Shown here piece by piece: positions 35,653 to 43,374 of a stretch of DNA of 64,000 nt. Position numbers and translations under genes: made by a program. The DNA comes from JAPSGM01 sp963777045 (GTDB lineage Bacteria > Chloroflexota > Limnocylindria > QHBO01). The stretch lies in the NCBI GenBank assembly GCA_963777045.1, contig CAVZPD010000001.1, positions 1 through 64,000 on the forward strand, read 5' to 3'. The notes beneath the pieces were generated by a model. The model was given only the letters and a program-made list of their open reading frames with translations, did not search any database and had not been told where the DNA came from. Numbering within the stretch: the stretch's first letter is position 1; each line of letters begins with the position of its first letter.

Positions 35653-36015
35653 CTAGGGGTAGACGTAGAAGACGGCCACCTGGCGGCCCTCTGGATCCGC
35701 GATCCGGAAGCTTCGCATTCCCTCCCAGCGGTCCCCCGAGGGGGGCGCCAGGACGGCGAAGCCGCGCTGGCTCAGCTCCTGCGACCAGGCGTCGACCTCG
35801 TTGGCCGTGTCGACCCGAAAGCCGATCTGGATCCCGTCACGCGTGGCCTTGTCGCCGCGCCGGAAGCTCAGCTCGAACCCGCCCAGCTCCAGGTCCACGC
35901 CGCGCTGGTCGCCCGCGCGTCGCTTGAAGCCGAAGGCAGACTCGTAGAACTCTGCCACCCGCGACGGATCCGTCGAACGCAGTGCGAGCTGTCCGACCCC
36001 GCGCATCTTCCTCAT
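35653..36015 (-). CDS. VOC (glyoxalase/bleomycin-resistance) family protein
   Basis: About 120 aa, one vicinal-oxygen-chelate fold with a pair of beta-alpha-beta modules: GQLALRSTDPSRVAEFYESA and IQIGFRVDTANEVDAWSQEL, ending RSFRIADPEGRQVAVFYVYP. Start ATG 36015 or 36006 (MRGVG); the extension upstream to 36288 comes from repeat DNA and is rejected. Substrate unknown. Lies just upstream of the TrkA-C gene on the same strand (10-bp gap). Confidence 0.78.
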   Translation of the reverse strand: MRKMRGVGQLALRSTDPSRVAEFYESAFGFKRRAGDQRGVDLELGGFELSFRRGDKATRDGIQIGFRVDTANEVDAWSQELSQRGFAVLAPPSGDRWEGMRSFRIADPEGRQVAVFYVYP

Positions 36016-36059
36016 GGCGCACCCTGCGCAGCTCGGCGCGTTGCCATCCGGACCTCTGT

Positions 36060-36304
36060 CATCTACGAACCCCAGTCGTGGTAAGTGAGATCTCGCCGTT
36101 CCCTGTCCCTGGTTCGAGCGCGGCCGAGTCGCGAAGACGCAGATATTGCCGCCGAAAGGCCGGAATTGGCCACATACCACGACCCCCGGCCGTAAATGAC
36201 AACGCGAGGCTCGATTTGCACGGTTAGCACGACCATCGGTCGTAGATGGCAGAAGACCCGGCCCAGAGACGCCACGTACCACGACCACCGGTCGTGCGTG
36301 GCAG
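36060..36304. repeat. Cluster of four palindromic repeats (CCACGACC-GGTCGT element)
   Basis: The roughly 300-bp gap between thrS and the VOC gene holds copies of a short element, approximately CCACGACC-N2-CGGTCGTAGATGGCA, whose core ACGACC/GGTCGT is an inverted repeat. Plus-orientation copies are at about 36176-36200, 36228-36252 and 36280-36303, i.e. spaced 51-53 bp. A reverse-orientation copy is at about 36060-36083. Related copies recur at 52297-52320 and 52641-52669. This looks like a dispersed REP-like or regulatory element. Confidence 0.6.
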
Positions 36305-36312
36305 AAGAGCGA

Positions 36313-38113
36313 TCACTCGTCTGCGTAGGGCCACAGCTCCCGCCGGTCGGCGCGTGCGCGCAGGTCGGCCACGAACTCGTCGAGCGCGACTCCCTGCTGC
36401 GACTCGCCGGTGCGCAGCCGCGGCGACACGGCGCCGGCCTCCTGGTCGCGGTCTCCGACCACCACCATGACCGGGACCTTCTGCTCCTGCGCATCGCGCA
36501 GCTTGGCCTGCATCCGCTCCGAACGATCGTCGACCTCCACCCGAAGGCCGGCTTCCGCCAGCGCCCCCTGCACGCGCGTGGCGTACTCGATGTGCCGGTC
36601 GGCGATCGGCACCACCATGACCTGCAGCGGGGCGAGCCAGAGGGGGAAGGCGCCGGCGTAGTGCTCGGTGATCACGCCCACGAAGCGCTCGAACGAGCCA
36701 TAGATGGCGTAGTGGATCATCACCGGTCGCTCGAAGCCGCCATCGGCCGGCCCGGTAGTCCAGGTCGAACCGCTGCGGCAGCTGGTAGTCGAGCTGGATG
36801 GTCGCCATCTGCCACTCGCGCCCCAGCGCGTCCTCGATGAAGACGTCGATCTTCGGCGCGTAGAAGGCGGCGCCTCCGGGGTCCATGGTGTACGACACCT
36901 GGGCCGCTTCCAGCGCGTCGCGCAGCTTCCCCTCGGCCATGTCCCAGAACTCGTCCGAGCCGAGGCGCTTCTCCGGCCGGGTCGCCAGCTTGAAGGTGGG
37001 TTCGAAGCCGAACGGCTCGTACTGCCGCTTGACGAGGCGCAGGGCCAACGCCAGCTCATCCGGCACCTGGTCCTCGCGACAGAAGACGTGGGAGTCGTCC
37101 TGCACCAGCTGGCGCACGCGGAACATGCCGGAGAGCGCGCCGGTGAGCTCCTTGCGCATCAGGACCGAGTAGTCGGCGAAGCGCAGCGGCAGCTCCCGGT
37201 AGGAGCGTGAGCGCGTCTTGTAGATGAGGATCTCCTCCGGGCAGTTCATCGGCTTCATGCCCGACGGATGGTCGTAGTCGTCGAGGACGAACATGTTGTC
37301 CTGGTAGAGCTCCCAGTGGCCGGACTGCTCCCACAGCTCGCGGCGGACGAGCGTCGGCGTCCGGACCTCGTCGAAACCGCCCTCGCGCCGAACCTGGCGC
37401 GACCAATCCTCCAGGGCGCGGAAGAGCGCCATGCCGCGCGGATGCCAGAAGGGAGCCGCCGGCGACTCGGGGTGGAACGTGAAGAGGTCGAGGTCCCGTC
37501 CCAGCCGCCGATGGTCGCGCTTGCGCGCCTCCTCCATCCGCCACAGGTATCGGTCCAGGTCCTCCTGGTCCTCCCAGACGGTGCCGTAGATGCGCTGCAG
37601 CATCGGTCGCTTCTCGTCGCCGCGCCAGTAGGCGCCGGCAGAGCTGAGGAGCTTGAAGGGTCCCAGCTTCGCCGTGGAGTCGAGGTGCGGGCCGCGGCAC
37701 AGGTCGATGAAGTCGCCGTGTCGGTAGAAGCTCACGATCTCGGACTGCTCCGGCGGCAGGTCGCGAATGATCTCGACCTTGTAGTCCTGGTGCTGGCCGT
37801 CGAGCATCTCGAGCGCGCCGGACCGATCCAGCTCGCTGCGTTCGAAGGGCAGTTCGGCCCGGACCTGCGACTGCATCCGCTCCTCGATCTGCTCGAGATC
37901 GGCCGGTGTCAGGGCACGCGGCAGGTCGAAGTCGTAGTAGAAGCCGTCGCGGATGGCAGGACCGATGCCCAGCTTGGCGTCGGGGAAGAGGTCCAGCACC
38001 GCGGCGGCCATGATGTGCGCCGCCGAGTGACGCATCGTGTCGAGGCGGTCGTGGGCGCCGGCATCGAGGAGTTCGTCGGCGCCGGATCGGACCTCGTCGG
38101 GATCGTTTGCCAT
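36313..38113 (-). CDS. thrS: Threonyl-tRNA synthetase, TGS domain absent, frameshifted
   Basis: About 600 aa class II synthetase. It begins MANDPDEVRSGADELLDAG and goes directly into the editing domain (MRHSAAHIMAAAVLDLFPDA), so the N-terminal TGS domain of longer ThrRS is missing; only 48 bp separate it from the upstream gene. The catalytic core has MKPMNCPEEILIYK (zinc Cys), VQDDSHVFCREDQ (zinc His) and, in the second frame, FERPVMIHYAIYGSFERF (third zinc His), then the anticodon-binding domain. The frame shifts at about 36745-36758; the first frame would run on as nonsense to 36224, while the other ends at 36313. Because ThrRS is essential, an indel error is likely. Confidence 0.93.
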
Positions 38114-38161
38114 GGGCCGAAGGGTAGCGCCTCCCTCAGCCCGACGCAGGACCTTCGAGCG

Positions 38162-38920
38162 TCAGCTGGGGACGAGCGTGTTGGCGAAGACCTGCCAGGC
38201 GAGCGCCGACTTGGCCGTCAGGCTCAGGAGGACGTAGACCGACTCTCCGAACAGGTAGTTGCGCCACGGCCCGACCTGCCGGTACTGCAGCACCATGTTG
38301 ATCGCGAAGCTGTTGAAGAAGACGAAGAGCGAGACGAAGATGCCGTAGACGAAGGCCGGCGGCTCGGCCGACACGCCCGGCGCCCACAGGTAGATGCCGA
38401 TCGCGACCCACGGCACCGCGCCGGCGAGCACGCCGAACCAGTAGCTCAGCCAGTTCGCGCGCCCGGGCTGCTCGTACTTCTCCATCAGCCAGCCGAACAG
38501 GATCATCGACGCGTTCACGCCGAACAGGCCGATGAGCGCGGCCACGTCCGAGATCCCGGTGATCATGGCGATCAGCACGATCATCAGCGACGAGCTGAGC
38601 GAGTACTCAATCCAGCGCGCGTAGTTGCGGTTCTGCTCCAGGTTGTCGCGGTACCAGCCGAAGACGCCGGGCGCGGCGATGATCCAGTGCGCGGCGGCGC
38701 TCAGGAACAGGAACGCGGCGACCGCCGGACCGAGCGGCAGGGTGAAGAGCTCACGCAGCACGCCGGTCGTGCCGGGTGGGCCTTCCATGAAGGTCGCCGT
38801 CACCGGCAGCGAGAAGTCGTTCGAGAGGAGGAGGATCGCCGCGCCCTGGACGGCGTGGACGAGCCCCATGATCGCGTTGTACCAGCGCAGGCGCCGGTAT
38901 CGGGTGGTCTCGGTGGTCAT
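38162..38920 (-). CDS. Heliorhodopsin
   Basis: A 252-aa seven-helix retinal protein. The third helix RNYARWIEYSLSSSLMIVLI matches the heliorhodopsin signature (RWxEYSxSSS), and the seventh helix SLTAKSALAWQVFANTLVPS carries the Schiff-base Lys. The long N-terminal cytosolic start (RRLRWYNAIMGLVHAVQGAA) is also typical. The topology is inverted relative to type 1 rhodopsins, and no ion-pump carboxylate pattern is expected; the role is thought to be light sensing or enzyme regulation, still open. Lies 48 bp from both thrS (downstream) and paaD (upstream), same strand. No carotenoid cleavage or retinal genes are in the window. Confidence 0.93.
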   Translation of the reverse strand: MTTETTRYRRLRWYNAIMGLVHAVQGAAILLLSNDFSLPVTATFMEGPPGTTGVLRELFTLPLGPAVAAFLFLSAAAHWIIAAPGVFGWYRDNLEQNRNYARWIEYSLSSSLMIVLIAMITGISDVAALIGLFGVNASMILFGWLMEKYEQPGRANWLSYWFGVLAGAVPWVAIGIYLWAPGVSAEPPAFVYGIFVSLFVFFNSFAINMVLQYRQVGPWRNYLFGESVYVLLSLTAKSALAWQVFANTLVPS

Positions 38921-38968
38921 CGGTGGGTCATACGGTAGGCGGATGCGGCCGGATCAGTCGAGGCCCAG

Positions 38969-39494
38969 TCAGACCGACTTGAACTGCTCGAACGGCTGCC
39001 GGCAGTTGGCGCAGTGGTAGATCGCGCGGCACAGCGTCGGCCCGAAGGCGTTCTCCAGCGTCGTGTTGCGCGAGCCGCAGTAGGGACATTCCGCCGTCGG
39101 GAGCATGGTCTGCAGCTCCTCGCCGCTGAAGGTTGGACCGATGAAGGCCGGCGGCGCAAAGCCGCTCCCCCGCAGCTTCTCACGCCCCTCCGGCGTGATG
39201 CGGTCCGATGTCCACGGCTCGGCGAAGGTGACCTCGACCCGCACCTCGTCGACCAGCTCGAGAGCACTCAGCCGCTCCCCGATCTGCTGTCGCATGACGT
39301 CGATGGCCGGGCAGCCCACGAAGGTCGGCAGCAGCTCCACGGTGAGCCGCTCTCCCCCATCGCGGCGGGCGACCGAAGGCGAAGCCGCGGATGACGCCCA
39401 GCTCCACCACGCTGACGGCAGGGATCTCCGGATCGGCAACCTCGTCGAGGGCCGACCAGACGACCACGTCGCGTGCGTCTCGGGTGGCTACCAC
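38969..39494 (-). CDS. paaD: Phenylacetyl-CoA epoxidase subunit PaaD (frameshifted)
   Basis: About 175 aa once the frame is corrected. The N-terminus in one frame (VVVWSALDEVADPEIPAVSV) is the MIP18/DUF59-like domain start, followed by ELGVIRGF. At about 39368-39392 the frame changes, and the rest (RLTVELLPTFVGCPAIDVMR, VEVTFAEPWTSDRITPEGRE, then the Cys4 zinc end CPYCGS and CANCRQPF) runs in the second frame to 38969. PaaD helps mature the epoxidase, probably via Fe-S or di-iron insertion. GTG 39494 overlaps the paaC stop. Part of the paaABCD run. Confidence 0.86.
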
Positions 39495-40264
39495 GTGGCG
39501 GCCGCCTCGGAGCGCGCGACCATGGTGAGCTCGCCGTGCAGCCAGCGGAAGTCATCGGTCCGACGGCCGCGTGCCGGCCGGATCGGCTGCCGCATCGGCT
39601 CGTCCGCGCGACGGCAGCGGGCAGCTCGCAAAGCATCAGCGCCGGGTCACGCGCTCGAGCCAGCGGGCGCGGCAGCGCGGCCATCGGATCGGGCAGGATG
39701 CCCGCCGCGACCAGGTGCGATCCTCGCCGGCGAGCGGCGTGAAGACCGCGGCCGCATCGGGCCAGCAGGCGCTTCAGCGCGGCGGCGAGCCGCTCGCGGG
39801 CCTCGCCACCGCGCATCGGCCAGGCGCTTGAGCCAGACGTCGAAGTGCATGAGGTGGTACGTCTCTTCGCGCCGCATCTTCGCTGCCAGCTCCGCCACCG
39901 GCGCGTGGCTCGAGCGCGCGAGCGACTCGAGGCGAACCGCATCGGCGTGCTCGTACAGGAAGCGGCGCGCGACCGTGAAGGCCCAGTCGGTCCGTGCGTG
40001 ATTCATGAGTGCCGCGTGCCGGTAGTCCTCCGGTGCGCGTCCGTAGGCGATCCTATCCGCGTCGTCATCGGTCAGTTCTGCCAGGAGCTCGTACCAGGCC
40101 CTGGCATGGCCGATTTCGTCCTGGCTCACCGAGCTCATGGCGACGTCCTCCTCGAGCATCGGCGCGATCCCGGTCCACTCGGAGTCCCAGTAGCCGATGA
40201 CGAACTCGTCGTCGGCGAGCGTCAGCAGCAGGTCGGCCAGGGCTCCCCTGGTGGCGTCATCCAC
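39488..40264 (-). CDS. paaC: Phenylacetyl-CoA epoxidase subunit PaaC (several frameshifts)
   Basis: The structural ferritin-like partner of PaaA. The first about 150 residues are intact (LADLLLTLADDEFVIGYWDS, MSSVSQDEIGHARAWYELLA, MRREETYHLMHFDVWLKRLA). From about 39822 on, homology hops between frames: GEARERLAAALKRLLA, then AAVFTPLAGED, then LVAAGILPDPMAALPRPL, and finally FRWLHGELTMVARSEAAATW just before TAG 39488-39490. At least three to four indels in about 350 bp, with no stops, so sequencing errors are likelier than decay. Overlaps paaB by 8 bp and paaD by 7 bp. Confidence 0.83.
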
Positions 40265-40565
40265 CGACCGCCCCCTTCGCCCGCGCCTTCGCCGATTCCA
40301 GCTTGTGCTTGATCAGGTAGCCACCGGGACGCTTGAAGGACCGATCGAAGGGCGGATTCAGCAGGTCCGGGTCGTCCAGCTCCACGATCGCGTCGCGCGG
40401 GACCACCCACAGCCGGTGGCTCTCCTGGCGGCGGCCGTAGAACTCGCGCGCGTAGTGGATGGCGAGCTCCTCGTCCGGGGCTCGGACGCTGCCCCCGTGC
40501 ACCATGGAATCGCCCTCCGCCTCCTGGCGGAAGACCTCCCAGACGCGGTCGTGTGGCTCGGTCAT
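40257..40565 (-). CDS. paaB: Phenylacetyl-CoA epoxidase subunit PaaB
   Basis: 102 aa. WEVFRQEAEGDSMVHGGSVR, ELAIHYAREFYGRRQES and HRLWVVPRDAIVELDDPDLL are the PaaB signature. The small subunit bridges PaaA-PaaC heterodimers in the multicomponent oxygenase that epoxidises phenylacetyl-CoA. The 186-bp gap to paaA has no gene that I can see. Confidence 0.93.
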   Translation of the reverse strand: MTEPHDRVWEVFRQEAEGDSMVHGGSVRAPDEELAIHYAREFYGRRQESHRLWVVPRDAIVELDDPDLLNPPFDRSFKRPGGYLIKHKLESAKARAKGAVGG

Positions 40566-40751
40566 GCCGGTGAAGCGTACCCCGCGGAGGGGGCGGCCGC
40601 ACCCCCGGGGCGAGGGTCTTGCGCGTCAGCGTCGCCTCGTGCGGCGCCTGCTGCACGTGCCGCACATGCCGCGCGTGCCATACGAGGAACCGCTGACGAG
40701 CGACAGCACTTCACCCGATCTCCACGACCGAAGTTCTGTGAGACCGTCGCC

Positions 40752-41687
40752 TCAGGCGGCGGCGACGGTCTGCGGTCCGATGATCGCGTCGCGGACCCAC
40801 TGCGTGACCGCCCGCGCGTCGCGGCGGAACTGCAGCCGCTCCTGCGACTTCGGACCGTGGCCGGTGACGACGGAGCGCAGCTCGTCCCAGTCGGGCTCGG
40901 TGTAGTGCCAGCGCCCGACCGCTTCGTCGTAGCGCAGCGCGGCATCCGGGATGGTGAGCCCCAGCTCCAGGATGCGCGGGACGTAGATCGTCAGGAACTC
41001 CTGGCGCAGCTGCTCGTTGTGCTTGGCCTTGATCTTCCAGATCAGGTCCCGGTCCTTCGCTGGGTCCGTCGGCGGGCCGTGCATCTGCATCAGCGGGCCC
41101 CACCACCGGTCCAGGGCCTCCTGCACCATGGCGCGCTGGGCATCGGTCCCGTTCATGAGCGTCAGCACGACGTCGCGACCGTGCATGATGTGGACGCTCT
41201 CCTCCCAGCAGATCTTCTTCATGGTGCGCGCGTACGGCGCGTAGGAGGAGTCACGCAGCGCCTGCTGGGACACGATCGCGGCCGCGTCGACCAGCCAGGC
41301 GATGATCCCCACGTCTCCCCACGATGCCGTCGGGTAGTGGAACACGTTGTGGAACTTGGTCTTGCCGGCCAGCAGGTCCTGCAGCATCGCCTCGCGCGGC
41401 TTGCCCAGGTCCTCCGCCACGCGGTAGAGCAGCTGGGCGTGCCCCACCTCGTCCTGGACCTTCGAGGTCAGCGCCAGCTTCCGCTTCAGCGTGGGAGCCC
41501 GCAGGATCCACTCGCGCTCGGGGAGCACGCCCATCAGCTCCGAGTTGGCGTGCATCTCCACGAACTTGAGCACCGCGGCGCGGTAGTCGTCCGGCATCCA
41601 GTCATCGGCCTCCACCCTGCCGCCGCCCGACACGTGGGCGTAGAAGGCATCGGCGCGCGCTTGCTCGTCGAATGGCTGTTCCATCAC
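40752..41687 (-). CDS. paaA: Phenylacetyl-CoA epoxidase catalytic subunit PaaA
   Basis: A 311-aa ferritin-like di-iron oxygenase. Iron ligands are in FVEMHANSELMGVLPEREW, SKVQDEVGHAQLLYRVAEDL (ExxH), and ICWEESVHIMHGRDVVLTLM (E and ExxH type), with KFHNVFHYPTASWGDVGIIA and EPDWDELRSVVTGHGPKSQE as other family landmarks. It converts phenylacetyl-CoA to the 1,2-epoxide with O2 in the aerobic phenylacetate route. The cognate reductase PaaE and the ring-opening genes (paaG, Z, J) are not in this window. Confidence 0.95.
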   Translation of the reverse strand: MMEQPFDEQARADAFYAHVSGGGRVEADDWMPDDYRAAVLKFVEMHANSELMGVLPEREWILRAPTLKRKLALTSKVQDEVGHAQLLYRVAEDLGKPREAMLQDLLAGKTKFHNVFHYPTASWGDVGIIAWLVDAAAIVSQQALRDSSYAPYARTMKKICWEESVHIMHGRDVVLTLMNGTDAQRAMVQEALDRWWGPLMQMHGPPTDPAKDRDLIWKIKAKHNEQLRQEFLTIYVPRILELGLTIPDAALRYDEAVGRWHYTEPDWDELRSVVTGHGPKSQERLQFRRDARAVTQWVRDAIIGPQTVAAA

Positions 41688-41725
41688 ACCTGAGGGTACC
41701 GCATGACCAGTGCCATGGCGAGGCG

Positions 41726-42103
41726 TCAGGCGGGCGTCAGCTCGAGCGTGGTGCCCAGCACCTCGTCGGAGACCATCTGCGGGGTGGCGGAATCCCCGGC
41801 GTACTTGCGCAGGAGACCGTCGGAGCAGGCCTCGATGCGCGCCGCGTCGTCCACCACGTTCACATGGACCGGAATCACCCGGTCGCCGGCGTTCAGCCTG
41901 GCCACGGGATTCGCGGTCGCTTCGCGATACCAGCGCGCGCCGGGACCGCGGTAGCTCCGGATCAGGACACGGTCGAGACGGTCGACCACGACCCAGATGA
42001 CGGTGCCGTGCACCGCGCCGTGCTCCCCCGCGCTCGTCTCGATCTGCACCTCGCGCTCCGCGCGCAGGCGGGTCAGATCGGCGGACGAGAAACCCTCAGC
42101 CAT
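41726..42103 (-). CDS. DUF2255-family protein
   Basis: 125 aa. A split-barrel-like protein: FSSADLTRLRAEREVQIETS, HGTVIWVVVDRLDRVLIRSY, RGPGARWYREATANPVARLN and the acidic middle are the DUF2255 pattern, which resembles flavin-binding PPOX-type barrels. Function unknown. The start overlaps the end of the next gene by 8 bp. Confidence 0.75.
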   Translation of the reverse strand: MAEGFSSADLTRLRAEREVQIETSAGEHGAVHGTVIWVVVDRLDRVLIRSYRGPGARWYREATANPVARLNAGDRVIPVHVNVVDDAARIEACSDGLLRKYAGDSATPQMVSDEVLGTTLELTPA

Positions 42104-42368
42104 CGTCGTGGGCCACTCGCTTCAGGGGCCGATGCCACGCGTCATACGCCTCCCCGGGGCCGAGGGACACCGACGGCCGGCCGCGTTCATCGGCCTGCAC
42201 CTCCAGCCGCGGGATGTAGAGGTCGACGGGGAGCACGCCGCTGGTTCGCACCAGCAGGTAATCGGCAAAGACCGCGTCGATGGTGCCGATGCGCTGCGCC
42301 CCGGGGCCGTACAGCTTCTGCCCGCGGGCGACCTGGAGCTCGTTCTCGCTCACCGGCTTACCGTACAC
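42096..42368 (-). CDS. PRC-barrel/DUF2171-like small protein
   Basis: About 85-90 aa, GTG start (42368, or 42353 giving MSENELQVARG). QKLYGPGAQRIGTIDAVFAD and LLVRTSGVLPVDLYIPRLEV fit a small PRC-barrel-like beta domain of the DUF2171 type. Probably cytosolic. It is coupled to the DUF2255 gene and follows the lipid-kinase gene by 3 bp. Confidence 0.6.
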   Translation of the reverse strand: MYGKPVSENELQVARGQKLYGPGAQRIGTIDAVFADYLLVRTSGVLPVDLYIPRLEVQADERGRPSVSLGPGEAYDAWHRPLKRVAHDDG

Positions 42369-42371
42369 GCC

Positions 42372-43340
42372 TCACGGGGCCGATGCAGCCGGCTCGGGGC
42401 CCCCATCCCCCACCGCCACCTGCAGCACCCGCTGCTGGAGGCCGATCGTGACCGGCAGCGTCCCGAACGGCTCGCCATCCAGGTGCACGCGCGTGTCGCC
42501 GTCGCCTTCGAAGCGCACCGAGCGCGCACGCACGAACTCGACCTTCGGGTGCCCCACGTGCGCGCCCTTGTAGATGCCGGGCAGGAGGCGGATCGCCTCC
42601 CACCGGCTCAGGTCGCCGGCGACGCACACGTCCATGAAGCCATCGGCGACGTCAGCCCCGGGGCAGATCTGCATGCCGCCGCCGTAGTACGGCCCGTTGG
42701 CAAAGGCGACCAGCAGCGACGTGCGATCGATGCACAGCTCGCCATCGTGCGTCTCCATCACCAGGCTGATGTCGCGGTTCCGGAAGCGCAGCAGCTCGAA
42801 GAAGGTCGACAGGAAGTAGCCGACCTGGCCCCGCTGCCAGGGCATGCGGTGCCCGAACATGACGTGCGCCACCTGTGCATCGAAGCCCACGCCCCCGGCC
42901 ACCGCGAAGTGGCGGACGCGCCCATCGGCGCCGGTGGCGTTGGCGACGTCAATCGGCCGCGTCTCCTCGCCCAGGGCAACGACGAGCGCCGCCATGGGAT
43001 CGAGCGGCAGCGCCAGGTTGCGAACCAGGTCGTTCCCGTTCCCGCCGGGCACCGCGCCGAGCGCCGGCACCCCGTTACCGGATGCCCCGGCAGCCGTGAG
43101 CAGGCCGTTGACCACCTCCTGGATCGTGCCGTCGCCGCCGACCACCACCACGCGGTCGTGGCCGAGGTCGCCGGCCGTCGAGGCGAGCCGCTCCGCGTGG
43201 CCCCGCTCGCGCGTCTCGAGAATGCGCGCCTCCCTGCCGTGCTCCTCGAGCCAGTGCCCTATCCGTGGCGCCAGCCCGTGGGCACGGCCGTTCCCGGCGA
43301 TCGGGTTGACGATGATCAGCGGCGTCTCGGGCGCGGGCAC
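42372..43340 (-). CDS. Diacylglycerol/lipid kinase family protein (YegS/DagK type)
   Basis: 322 aa. LIIVNPIAGNGRAHGLAPRI starts the fold, VVVVGGDGTIQEVVNGLL holds the GGDGT nucleotide loop, and LGAVPGGNGNDLVRNLAL is the second signature. FDAQVAHVMFGHRMPWQRGQ and PYYGGGMQICPGADVADGFM continue the family. Phosphorylates a lipid such as diacylglycerol with ATP at the membrane surface; specificity unknown. Confidence 0.9.
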   Translation of the reverse strand: MPAPETPLIIVNPIAGNGRAHGLAPRIGHWLEEHGREARILETRERGHAERLASTAGDLGHDRVVVVGGDGTIQEVVNGLLTAAGASGNGVPALGAVPGGNGNDLVRNLALPLDPMAALVVALGEETRPIDVANATGADGRVRHFAVAGGVGFDAQVAHVMFGHRMPWQRGQVGYFLSTFFELLRFRNRDISLVMETHDGELCIDRTSLLVAFANGPYYGGGMQICPGADVADGFMDVCVAGDLSRWEAIRLLPGIYKGAHVGHPKVEFVRARSVRFEGDGDTRVHLDGEPFGTLPVTIGLQQRVLQVAVGDGGPEPAASAP

Positions 43341-43374
43341 GCCCCGATGATGCGCGGACCGTCAAGGGGACCGG

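Noticed and set aside
36016..36288. N-terminal extension of the VOC protein
   Set aside because: Translated from the repeat cluster; family members start near 36015.
36176..36304. CRISPR-like spacing (about 52 bp) of the palindromic element
   Set aside because: Only three imperfect copies in one orientation and one reversed, with degenerate repeats; no cas genes.
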